16,440 nucleotides of DNA from Candidatus Neomicrothrix sp. UBA2131 (lineage in GTDB: Bacteria > Actinomycetota > Acidimicrobiia > Acidimicrobiales > MedAcidi-G1): the NCBI GenBank assembly GCA_002329075.1, contig DCXR01000001.1, positions 1-16,440 of the forward strand. The letters are read 5' to 3'. This document shows, piece by piece, positions 6,016 to 12,713 of the stretch; the stretch's first letter is position 1; each line of letters begins with the position of its first letter. The translations under genes and the position numbers were made by a program. The notes below the pieces were generated by a model that was not told the origin of the DNA, made no database searches, and saw nothing but the letters and a program-made list of their open reading frames with translations.

Positions 6016-7244
6016 GCCGGGTCCCGGGATCCCGTCGGGCGGTCTGGGCGCTGCTGCTGGTCGTCGGCGTCGCCACGCTGGTCGTGGCCGAGGTGGCCGA
6101 ACGTCCGCCGCTCACCAACGCCGACCGTGCACACCAGTTGTCCCGGGAGTTCGCCTGCCCGGTGTGCTCAGGCCAGTCGGTGGCCGAGTCCAATGTGCCC
6201 ATCGCCCGCACCATCCGGGCGTCGATCGCCTCGATGGTCGACGGTGGCTCCACCGACGACGACATCCGCACGATGCTCGTCGCCCGCTTCGGCGAGGACA
6301 TCGACTACACGCCGGGCGGCAGCGGCCTGACCGGCCTCGTCTGGGTGCTGCCGGTGCTCGTCGCCGTCGCTGCGCTGGCGGGGGTGGTGCTCGCCATGCG
6401 CCGCTGGAAGGGGAGCGGAGAGGGGGAGGGCGGATCGGCTCCGGTCCGGCCCCTCGTGCTGGCCGGAGTGGGCATCGTGGCCTTGCTGGCAGGCGTGCTC
6501 GTGGCCCAGTTCTCGGGAAGCCGGGGGCTGGGCGACTCGCTGTCGGGCGACATCCGCCTGTCGACCCGCACCCTGCTCATCGAAGCGGGCGTGGCGCCAA
6601 CCGACGAGGCCATCGCCCTTTACACACAGGTTCTCGAACTCCAACCTTCCAACGCCGAGGCATTGGCCTACCGGGGCTGGGCGCACCGCCGCAGCGGCGA
6701 CGCCGAAGCCGCCAGGTCCGACCTCGAGGCAGCAGTCGAGTCCGATCCCACGTACCCCGATGCCCGGGTGTTCCGGGCCTCGCAGCGCCTTGTCGACGGC
6801 GATGCCAACGGCGCCGCCCAGGACCTCGTGATCCTCGACTCCCTCGACGCCCGGCCGATCGTCGGCGACCTGCTGGAGGCAACCCGGCTACGCGAGCGGG
6901 TGGCGACGGCGCTGACCGACGGCGGCGCGCTCCTGGGCGCGCTCGACCTGCTCGACTCCGGCCTCGCCGTCGACCCGGAGGCTGCCGGTCTGCTCGCCGA
7001 GCGGGGCTGGCTGCTGGCCCGCACCGGCGAACCGGAGTTGGTCGACATCGGTGTCGTGAGCCTCGACGAGGCCGTGGCGGCCGATCCGGTCCACCCCCAC
7101 GCTCTGGCCTACCGGGCTGTCGTGCGCTCGGTGCTCCTGGACGACTCCGCCGGCGCCACCGCCGACGCCACCGAGTTCTCATCGCTGCCCGACCAGCCAC
7201 CAGACCTCGTCGCCCTCCTCGAATCCGAGGGCCTGGCCGGCTAG
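6012..7244 (+). CDS. ccmH: CcmH-CcmI fusion: apocytochrome thiol reductase/TPR chaperone
   Basis: A 410-residue fusion. Residues 1-130 form a CcmH domain: N-terminal signal/anchor (about 9-27), the redox motif FACPVCSGQSVAESN (Cys49, Cys52; family LRCxxCxxQS), a three-helix region ending RFGEDIDYTPG, then a membrane helix (about 108-129). A second membrane helix (about 147-165) leads to a C-terminal TPR region (from about 192) with repeats such as ALYTQVLELQPSNAEALAYR and DLEAAVESDPTYPDARVFRA, typical of CcmI, which holds the apocytochrome C-terminus. E. coli also carries CcmH and CcmI joined in one chain. The ATG overlaps the preceding stop by four bases. The TAG stop interlocks with the stop of the convergent phosphatase. 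The TPR part after about residue 290 is degenerate. Confidence 0.93.
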   Translation: MSRVPGSRRAVWALLLVVGVATLVVAEVAERPPLTNADRAHQLSREFACPVCSGQSVAESNVPIARTIRASIASMVDGGSTDDDIRTMLVARFGEDIDYTPGGSGLTGLVWVLPVLVAVAALAGVVLAMRRWKGSGEGEGGSAPVRPLVLAGVGIVALLAGVLVAQFSGSRGLGDSLSGDIRLSTRTLLIEAGVAPTDEAIALYTQVLELQPSNAEALAYRGWAHRRSGDAEAARSDLEAAVESDPTYPDARVFRASQRLVDGDANGAAQDLVILDSLDARPIVGDLLEATRLRERVATALTDGGALLGALDLLDSGLAVDPEAAGLLAERGWLLARTGEPELVDIGVVSLDEAVAADPVHPHALAYRAVVRSVLLDDSAGATADATEFSSLPDQPPDLVALLESEGLAG

Positions 7245-7714
7245 CGGTTGTGGCCCGGGTGGGCGAGGTAGCGGCCGTCCGTGATCCGGCCTTGTTCGAC
7301 GTCGAGTTCCCAGACCGAGCCCATGGCGCAGCCCCGGGCGCCACCCACCTGCATGCCGTCGACCATCAGGTCGCGTAGCACCTCGGGGATCACGTCGGCG
7401 TGGCTACACAGGACGGAGAGGTCGCCGCCTGCCCTGGCCAGTTCCCGGACCAGTTCCGTCGTCGCCGCCGGATCGCCCTCGAACAGGGCCTGGTGGACGA
7501 CCGGGTCGGTGCCCGTCCGCTGGGCCAGCGGGGCGACCGTCTGCTGACAGCGCACGGCCCGGCTGGTGAGGATCGCGGCCACGGGCGCCTCCGCATACGC
7601 GTCGGCAAGGGCATCGGCCTGGACGCGGCCACGGTCATCGAGTGGGCGGTCCACGTCGTCGCCCCACCAGTGGTAGCGGTCGCCGGCCGAGGCGTGACGG
7701 GCTAGGAGTATCAC
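7241..7714 (-). CDS. SixA-like histidine phosphatase (phosphoglycerate mutase superfamily)
   Basis: A 157-residue phosphohistidine-type phosphatase. The catalytic RHA motif is at the extreme N-terminus (LLARHASAG, His7). It is followed by DRPLDDRGRVQADALA (about 22-37), the SRAVRCQQT segment (Arg52/Arg55, the phosphate pocket) and the second catalytic histidine in VLCSHADVIP (His105). The small size and DxPLxxxGxxQA pattern match SixA/short branch-2 proteins rather than true phosphoglycerate mutases. The substrate is unknown; SixA acts on protein phosphohistidine, while relatives act on nucleotides or sugars. The GTG start puts RHA at the expected place; in-frame sequence further upstream overlaps the cysteine desulfurase. 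It lies 14 bases downstream of that gene and is probably its operon partner. No clear Shine-Dalgarno is visible. Confidence 0.87.
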   Translation of the reverse strand: MILLARHASAGDRYHWWGDDVDRPLDDRGRVQADALADAYAEAPVAAILTSRAVRCQQTVAPLAQRTGTDPVVHQALFEGDPAATTELVRELARAGGDLSVLCSHADVIPEVLRDLMVDGMQVGGARGCAMGSVWELDVEQGRITDGRYLAHPGHNR

Positions 7715-7728
7715 GACGGCAACGGAAC

Positions 7729-8853
7729 TCAGCGCAGGGCCCGGAGGCCGGCGAGGATCCCGGGGAGTGCGTCGAGGGCGGCGCCCATGTCGGCGTCGGT
7801 CGTGTTCCAGCCGACGGAGAAGCGCAGCGACCGGTGGGTGTCGATGCCCATGGCCTCGAGCACCGGCGAGGGCTCCAGGCCCTCGGAGGCGCATGCACTG
7901 CCGGAGTGGGCGGCCACGCCGACACGGTCGAGACCCAGCAGCACGGCCTGGGGCTCGATGTCGGAGATCCCGACGCACACCAGGTGGGGGAGCCGCCGGT
8001 CGGTGTCGCCGTACCGCTCGACCCCGTCGAGCGCGGCCAGCCCCTTGGCCAGCAGGTCCGTGAGGCGCCGCGCGTCGGCCTCCTCGTCGGCGAGCACGCC
8101 TTCGCCCAGGGACTCGCAGGCGGCGCCGAACCCGGCCACGGCCGGGACGTTCTCCAGACCGGCCCTTCGGGCCCGCTCCTGGTCGCCGCCGAGCAGCAGG
8201 GGATCGAGCCGCAGGCCCCGGCGAACCAGAAGCGCGCCAACGCCGGGCGGCCCGCCGAACTTGTGGGCGCTCACCGAGAGCAGGTCGGCCCCGAGCGCCC
8301 CGAAGTCGACCGGCACCCGGCCGGCAGCCTGGGCAGCGTCGACGTGGACCAGCACCTCGTGCTCCCGGCAGGCGGCGACCACCGGTGCGAGGTCGTGGCA
8401 CGTGCCCACCTCGTGGTTGCCCCATTGCAGGTGGACGATCGCCGTGTCGTCGCCGACGGCGCCCAGCAGAACGTCGGGGTCGATGCGCCCCGCCCGGTCG
8501 ACGCCGACCACCGTGGACGGTCCCTCCCGGTCGGCACAGAGGCGCACGGCGGAGTGCTCGAGGGCGGCGAGCACGGAGTGTGATCTCCGGCCTTCGGGAT
8601 CCCGACGGGCCGCCCCGTGGCAGGCCATGGCGATCGACTCCGTCGCCCCCGAGGTGAACACCACCTCCCGGCTGTGGGCGCCCAGCAGGTCGGCCACCTG
8701 TTGGCGGGCCACCTCGACGGCATGGCGGGCGGTCAGCCCCTCCTCATGGATGCGTCCCGGATCGGCACACAGTTTGAGGGCAGTCGTCAGCGCCTCCCGG
8801 GCCGCAGGGCGCAAGGGAGAGGTCGAAGCGTGATCGAGGTAATGGCGGGCCAT
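7729..8853 (-). CDS. Cysteine desulfurase (NifS/IscS-type, class I loop)
   Basis: A PLP enzyme that takes sulfur from cysteine for Fe-S cluster or thiolated-tRNA synthesis in the cytoplasm. The 374 residues show YLDHAST at the start, TSGATESIAMA (67-77), ALEHSAV (His100), NHEVGT (146-151), HVDAAQAAG (170-178), the PLP lysine in SVSAHKFGGP (Lys198) and the persulfide cysteine in SGSACASEGLEPS (Cys321) on a long, class I type loop. The N-terminal segment reads DPGRIHEEG where most family members have NPSSxHxxG, and QWGNHEVGT replaces the common ANNExGT; these changes may mark a distinct subgroup. It lies 50 bp downstream of a SufR-like regulator, suggesting one operon controlled by Fe-S status. 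No SUF scaffold gene is in the window. Whether it is IscS, NifS or a tRNA-dedicated enzyme is open. Confidence 0.93.
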   Translation of the reverse strand: MARHYLDHASTSPLRPAAREALTTALKLCADPGRIHEEGLTARHAVEVARQQVADLLGAHSREVVFTSGATESIAMACHGAARRDPEGRRSHSVLAALEHSAVRLCADREGPSTVVGVDRAGRIDPDVLLGAVGDDTAIVHLQWGNHEVGTCHDLAPVVAACREHEVLVHVDAAQAAGRVPVDFGALGADLLSVSAHKFGGPPGVGALLVRRGLRLDPLLLGGDQERARRAGLENVPAVAGFGAACESLGEGVLADEEADARRLTDLLAKGLAALDGVERYGDTDRRLPHLVCVGISDIEPQAVLLGLDRVGVAAHSGSACASEGLEPSPVLEAMGIDTHRSLRFSVGWNTTDADMGAALDALPGILAGLRALR

Positions 8854-8903
8854 TGGAGTCGGGAGTCCGGGAACACCCGGCTAGTTGGGGAGAGGCCGGG
8901 CGC

Positions 8904-9623
8904 TCACGCCGTGACCTCGGTGATGCAGACGCTGTCGCCCATCGGGAGGGACGAGGACAGGTCGGTTTCGGCGTCGCCGTAGAGGGCGCCGAGCATCCCC
9001 CGCACGAGGCCCCGGTCGACGGCGCAGATCACAGGATGTTCGATGGGGGCACCGCCGAACGGGCAGTGCTCTGAGACGATGCGCAACTGGTCGCCGCCGG
9101 TGCGCTCGGCCCTGGCGGCAAAGCCGTGGGCGGTGAGGGCATCAGCCACGGCATGCATCGCAGACTTGAACGATTGGCGCACCTCTTCGGCCCCGATCGA
9201 CTCGGCCATCGAGCGCCCCACCTCGGCACCCACCTCCTCAGCCATAGCCTCGGCCTGGTCGGAAGGCAGCAGGGCCAGCGCCCTGCCCAGCAGCCCGATG
9301 AGCACGGTGTCCTGGCGGACCGGCAGTTCGAGGGGCGTACCCGGATCGGCCACCCGATAGTGCTTGGACGGCCTGCCGGCGGTGGCGCCCTCCGGTCGCA
9401 CGACGGCGACCTCGAGGTAGCCACCCGATGCCAACTTGTCGAGGTGGTGGCGGGCCACGTTGGGGTGCAGGTCGAAGCGCTCAGCGGCCTCGGCGGCCGT
9501 GACCCCGGCAGACGACTCACGGGCGTGCAGGTAGATGTCGCGGCGTGTCGGATCGCCGAAGGCGCTGGTGATCGCCGTGACCGCTGCGCCGAACTCTGTA
9601 GGCGTGAGGGGTGCCCCATCCAC
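8904..9623 (-). CDS. SufR-like Fe-S-cluster-sensing HTH transcriptional regulator
   Basis: A 239-residue DNA-binding regulator. An N-terminal winged helix (about 10-95) contains FGDPTRRDIYLHA, AAERFDLHPNVARHHLDKLA as recognition helix region, and a GRPSKHYRV wing. The C-terminal domain carries three cysteines: HCPFGG (Cys187), VICAVD (Cys200) and MGDSVCITEV (Cys233). Spacing CP-x11-C and the late GDxVC match the cluster-binding site of SufR repressors of cyanobacteria and mycobacteria as I recall them. SufR represses Fe-S biogenesis genes when its cluster is present. The genes around it (cysteine desulfurase downstream, mrp divergent) fit that job. GTG 9623 is chosen because it lies six bases after a TANNNT box; ATG at 9619 is out of frame. 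Autoregulation through the palindrome at 9625-9638 is inferred. Confidence 0.85.
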   Translation of the reverse strand: MDGAPLTPTEFGAAVTAITSAFGDPTRRDIYLHARESSAGVTAAEAAERFDLHPNVARHHLDKLASGGYLEVAVVRPEGATAGRPSKHYRVADPGTPLELPVRQDTVLIGLLGRALALLPSDQAEAMAEEVGAEVGRSMAESIGAEEVRQSFKSAMHAVADALTAHGFAARAERTGGDQLRIVSEHCPFGGAPIEHPVICAVDRGLVRGMLGALYGDAETDLSSSLPMGDSVCITEVTA

Positions 9624-9624
9624 C

Positions 9625-9638
9625 CGGTTAGCCTACCG
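9625..9638. promoter_or_regulatory. Inverted repeat CGGT-N6-ACCG, candidate operator at the sufR-like start
   Basis: The sequence CGGTTAGCCTACCG has arms CGGT/ACCG around six bases. It ends two bases before the GTG of the sufR-like gene and covers its putative -10 (9630-9635). It shares GGTTAGCCTA with the core of DtxR/IdeR iron boxes but is one base short for the full symmetric box. Binding protein is unproven: the SufR-like protein itself or an IdeR-type regulator are candidates. Confidence 0.45.
9630..9635 (-). promoter_or_regulatory. Putative leaderless promoter -10 (TAGGCT) for the sufR-like gene
   Basis: On the minus strand TAGGCT is followed by AACCGG and then the GTG at 9623. The identical TAGGCT-N6 arrangement precedes the pdtaS-like gene at 11162-11167. 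No Shine-Dalgarno is present. Confidence 0.6.
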
Positions 9639-9711
9639 AACCCGGCACACGGCCTCCCGAGCGAAGGCACGCCAGACCGGTATTACCACAGAATCAGCCC
9701 GCCGAAACGCC

Positions 9712-9715
9712 AGGA
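9712..9715 (+). promoter_or_regulatory. Ribosome binding site of mrp (AGGA)
   Basis: AGGA lies five bases before GTG 9721. It supports this GTG as the mrp start although the frame stays open upstream through the sufR-like gene. The mRNA therefore has a leader; CAGAAT at 9689-9694 is a weak -10 candidate. Confidence 0.5.
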
Positions 9716-9720
9716 ATCCC

Positions 9721-10878
9721 GTGACCGCAACCCATGACCAGGTCACCGAAACCCAGGTTACCGAGGCGCTCCGGCCCGTCCAGGACCCGGAACTCCGCCG
9801 CAGCATCGTCAGCCTCGGCATGGTCCAGAACATCGCCATCGCCGGCGGCGCTGTCGGCGTCACCATCGCCCTCACCGTGCCCGGTTGTCCCCTCAAGGCC
9901 GAGATCCAGCGCTCCGTCAGCGAGGCCGTCGCCCCACTCGACGGCGTCGGTTCGGTGACCGTCGAGTTCACCGTCATGACCGACGAGCAGCGCGAAGCCG
10001 TCCGCACGATGGTCCACGGTGATCCAGCCGCAACTGCCGGCACCAACGCCGCCCACGGGCACTCAGGTGGTCGTGAGATCCCGTTCGGCAAGGCTGGCAG
10101 CCGAACACGGGTGCTGCTCATCGCATCAGGCAAGGGAGGCGTCGGCAAGTCGTCGATCACCACCAACCTGGCCGTGGCGCTTGCCCAACGAGGCCGCGAC
10201 GTCGCCGTCATCGACGCCGACGTATGGGGCTTCTCCATACCGCGCATGCTCGGCACCGACCAGCCGCCCGTGGTAATCGACGAGATGCTCGTCCCGCCCG
10301 AGGCCCACGGCGTGCGTTGCATCTCCATGGGGTTCTTCGCCGACGAGGACCAGCCCGTCATCTGGAGGGGCCCGATGCTCCACAAGGCCCTCGAGCAGTT
10401 CCTCACCGACGTCTACTGGGACGAGCCCGACTACCTGCTCGTCGACCTGCCTCCCGGCACCGGCGACATCTCGATCTCGCTGGCGGGCTTCCTGCCGACC
10501 GCCGAGATGTACATCGTCACCACGCCACAGCCGGTCGCCCAGAAGGTCGCACTGCGGGCCGCATACATGGCCGAGAAGGTACGCATCACCGTGAGGGGCG
10601 TCATCGAGAACATGTCCTGGTTCACCGGCGACGACGGCACCCGCTACGAACTGTTCGGCTCCGGCGGCGGTGCCGAGCTCGCCGAGCAGATCGGCGTGCG
10701 CTTCGTCGGCCAGGTGCCTCTCATCCCCGAAATGCGCGAGGGTTCCGACACCGGCAACCCCGTCGCCGCCCGGCCCGACACCGAGGCGGGCGGCGTGTTT
10801 GCCGAGATGGCCCGGGTGCTCGACGAGGAGATGCAGGCCACCAAGCGCACCCACCCCGAACTGAAGTTGCTCTCGTAA
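9721..10878 (+). CDS. mrp: Mrp/ApbC-type Fe-S cluster carrier ATPase with MIP18 domain
   Basis: A cytoplasmic P-loop NTPase that carries Fe-S clusters to apoproteins. The 385 residues start with a MIP18/DUF59 domain (about 8-90; QDPELRRSIVSLGMV, VPGCPLK with Cys56). A linker follows, then the deviant Walker A SGKGGVGKSS (136-145), switch regions VIDADVWG (163-170) and LLVDLPPGTGD (239-249), and the family block VIENMSWF (294-301). The CXXC that normally follows NMSxxxC in Mrp/ApbC is absent here (TGDDGTRYELFG instead); actinobacterial Mrp proteins commonly lack it as far as I recall. The GTG start is supported by AGGA. The first residues contain a QVTET/QVTEA duplication. It is divergent from the sufR-like gene and co-directional, 24 bp apart, with the DUF3107 gene. 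Confidence 0.94.
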   Translation: MTATHDQVTETQVTEALRPVQDPELRRSIVSLGMVQNIAIAGGAVGVTIALTVPGCPLKAEIQRSVSEAVAPLDGVGSVTVEFTVMTDEQREAVRTMVHGDPAATAGTNAAHGHSGGREIPFGKAGSRTRVLLIASGKGGVGKSSITTNLAVALAQRGRDVAVIDADVWGFSIPRMLGTDQPPVVIDEMLVPPEAHGVRCISMGFFADEDQPVIWRGPMLHKALEQFLTDVYWDEPDYLLVDLPPGTGDISISLAGFLPTAEMYIVTTPQPVAQKVALRAAYMAEKVRITVRGVIENMSWFTGDDGTRYELFGSGGGAELAEQIGVRFVGQVPLIPEMREGSDTGNPVAARPDTEAGGVFAEMARVLDEEMQATKRTHPELKLLS

Positions 10879-10885
10879 CCCACCC

Positions 10886-10898
10886 GGAGAAGAGGAAG
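10886..10898 (+). promoter_or_regulatory. Ribosome binding site of the DUF3107 gene
   Basis: A purine run GGAGAAGAGGAAG ends four bases before ATG 10903, the strongest Shine-Dalgarno region in the window together with that of etfA. It indicates translation from the mrp transcript or a leadered mRNA. Confidence 0.65.
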
Positions 10899-10902
10899 CA
10901 CC

Positions 10903-11130
10903 ATGGACATCCGCATCGGCGTCGTCAACACCGCCAAGGAACTCGCCCTCGAACTGCCCGACGACACGGACGGCGCGAGATTGAAGGCCGACGTCGAGGC
11001 CGCCGTGGGGGAAGGGTCGGTGCTCTGGCTCACCGACGCCAAGGGCCGTACCGTCGGCGTCCCGGCCGACAAGGTCGCCTACGTCGACATCGACCCCGGC
11101 GACGGCACCAAGTCCTTCGGCTTCAGCTGA
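10903..11130 (+). CDS. DUF3107 family small protein
   Basis: A 75-residue soluble protein starting MDIRIGVVNTAKELALELP and ending with VPADKVAYVDI and a terminal FGFS. This order (a beta-strand ending in V-N-xAxEL, then LTDxKGRxVxVPAxKxAYV) is that of DUF3107, a small protein conserved in actinobacteria (TB9.4-like in mycobacteria). Its function is unknown. It is 24 bp downstream of mrp with a strong Shine-Dalgarno, so it is likely in the same transcript. It supports an actinobacterial source. The family is recognised with good confidence; no role should be inferred beyond co-expression with mrp. Confidence 0.87.
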   Translation: MDIRIGVVNTAKELALELPDDTDGARLKADVEAAVGEGSVLWLTDAKGRTVGVPADKVAYVDIDPGDGTKSFGFS

Positions 11131-11161
11131 GCCGGGTCCAGAGGCGCCGCCCCACCACCCG

Positions 11162-11167
11162 TAGGCT
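11162..11167 (+). promoter_or_regulatory. Putative leaderless promoter -10 (TAGGCT) for the pdtaS-like gene
   Basis: TAGGCT, six cytosines, then ATG 11174. There is no purine-rich ribosome site, which argues for a leaderless mRNA and a promoter separate from the mrp unit. Confidence 0.62.
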
Positions 11168-11173
11168 CCCCCC

Positions 11174-12679
11174 ATGGCGACCCTGGCCGAGCTATGTCGG
11201 TCCCAGACCGACCTCACCGAGGCCGAGGTCGCCCACCTCCAGGACCTGACCGGCTCATGGGGCCTGCTCGCCGACCTCTCCTTCGCCGACCTGCTCCTGT
11301 ACGCACCGGAGACCGAAGAGACCGAGGTGCCGCTGGTGTTGCTCGGCCACGTCCGGCCCACCACCGGCACCACCCTCTACCGGGCCGACCTCGTCGGCCA
11401 GGTGTTCCGGCGAAGTCGCCGGCCGCTGATCGCCGAGTGCCTCGAGGAGGGGCGCATCGTGGAGGGCAGCGTCCATGTCGGTGTCGACCGCGACATCTCG
11501 CTCAAGGCGGTGCCGGTCCGTCGTGGCGACACGACCGTCGCCGTCCTGGCCCGTGAACGCAGTCGTCCCGGCGACCGGCCGATGGGCGAACAGGAACGCA
11601 CCTACCTGTCGGTATTCGACCGCTTCGCCAACATGCTCGAACGCGGCGAGTTTCCGTTCCGCGACGAGGAACGCTTCCAGCACCGCGCCCCCCGTGTGGG
11701 CGACGGGCTGCTGCTCGTCGACCGCGAGGGCCGCATCGAGTTCGCCTCGCCGAACGCCGTGTCGGTGATGCACCGGCTCGGGATGCACCGGGCTGTCGTC
11801 GGTGCCCGCCTCGACGACTCGGGCCTCGGCGCCGAGATGCTCCGCTCGGCGTTCGCCAAGCGCACCTCCGTCATCGAAGAGGTCGTCCGGGGTTCTGAGG
11901 CCACCATCGTCAGCCACTGCCTCCCGCTGCTGGAGGAGGGTCGGGCCACGGGCGCGATCGTGCTGGTCCGCGACGTCACCGACCTGCGCCGTCGTGATCG
12001 CCTGCTCGTATCGAAGGATGCCACCATCCGCGAGGTCCACCACCGGGTCAAGAACAACCTCCAGACCATCTCGTCGCTGCTGCGGCTCCAGGCCCGACGG
12101 CTCACCTCCAAGGAGGCCCGTGCTGCGGTCGAGGAGTCGGTTCGTCGGATCGGCGCCATTTCGGTCGTCCACGATGCCCTGGCGCAGAGCGCCGACCACG
12201 ACGTGTCGTTCGCCGAGATCGTCAAGCCCCTGGTGCGGGCGGTCGAGGAGAGTGTCTCGATGCCCGAGCGGCCACTGCACTTCGGGGTGACGGGTGACGC
12301 CGGCATCCTCCCCGCCCAGGTCACCACCACGCTGGCCGTGGTTGTCACCGAACTGATCCAGAACGCCGTAGACCACGCCTTCATCGGATCTTCCGCCCCC
12401 GAGGGCGGGTCGCCGGGCCGGGTCGAGATCTTGCTCGATCGAAGGCCCGACCTGCTCGCCGTCGACGTCGTCGACGACGGTGTCGGACTGCCCGAGGACT
12501 TCGACCCCTCAGACGCCACCGGCCTCGGCCTCACCATCGTGCGGACCTTCGTCGAGGTGGAACTGGGGGGCACCATCCACCTTCGCCCCGGCGACGAGAG
12601 CGGAACGGTTGCCGAGGTTCGGATCCCCGCCAGCAGGCTGGTCAGCCCACTCGACGACGCCCGTGATCCGCGAAGGTGA
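11174..12679 (+). CDS. pdtaS: PdtaS-like HisKA_2 sensor histidine kinase
   Basis: A soluble 501-residue sensor kinase with the architecture of mycobacterial PdtaS, which I recall as also 501 residues. The N-terminal GAF-like sensor (about 1-150) contains LLADLSFADLLLY. A PAS domain (about 172-270) starts GDGLLLVDREGRIEFASPNA and ends VRDVTDLRRRDR. The HisKA_2 dimerisation domain has SKDATIREVHHRVKNNLQT, with His289/His290 as phosphoacceptor site. The HATPase domain shows the N box ELIQNAVDHAF (393-403), DDGVGLP (434-440) and ATGLGLTIV (448-456). No membrane segments are seen. Known PdtaS phosphorylates the ANTAR-type RNA-binding regulator PdtaR, encoded elsewhere; no response regulator is adjacent here. 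Its own TANNNT promoter supports ATG 11174. Confidence 0.9.
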   Translation: MATLAELCRSQTDLTEAEVAHLQDLTGSWGLLADLSFADLLLYAPETEETEVPLVLLGHVRPTTGTTLYRADLVGQVFRRSRRPLIAECLEEGRIVEGSVHVGVDRDISLKAVPVRRGDTTVAVLARERSRPGDRPMGEQERTYLSVFDRFANMLERGEFPFRDEERFQHRAPRVGDGLLLVDREGRIEFASPNAVSVMHRLGMHRAVVGARLDDSGLGAEMLRSAFAKRTSVIEEVVRGSEATIVSHCLPLLEEGRATGAIVLVRDVTDLRRRDRLLVSKDATIREVHHRVKNNLQTISSLLRLQARRLTSKEARAAVEESVRRIGAISVVHDALAQSADHDVSFAEIVKPLVRAVEESVSMPERPLHFGVTGDAGILPAQVTTTLAVVVTELIQNAVDHAFIGSSAPEGGSPGRVEILLDRRPDLLAVDVVDDGVGLPEDFDPSDATGLGLTIVRTFVEVELGGTIHLRPGDESGTVAEVRIPASRLVSPLDDARDPRR

Positions 12680-12713
12680 CCCGCCCCTGAATCGCCGGGC
12701 GCACGTCTGCCGC

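Noticed and set aside
8867..8880. Hairpin CCGGG-AACA-CCCGG between the sufR-like gene and the desulfurase gene.
   Set aside because: Only five base pairs and no T-run; short GC stems are expected by chance, and the two genes look co-transcribed.
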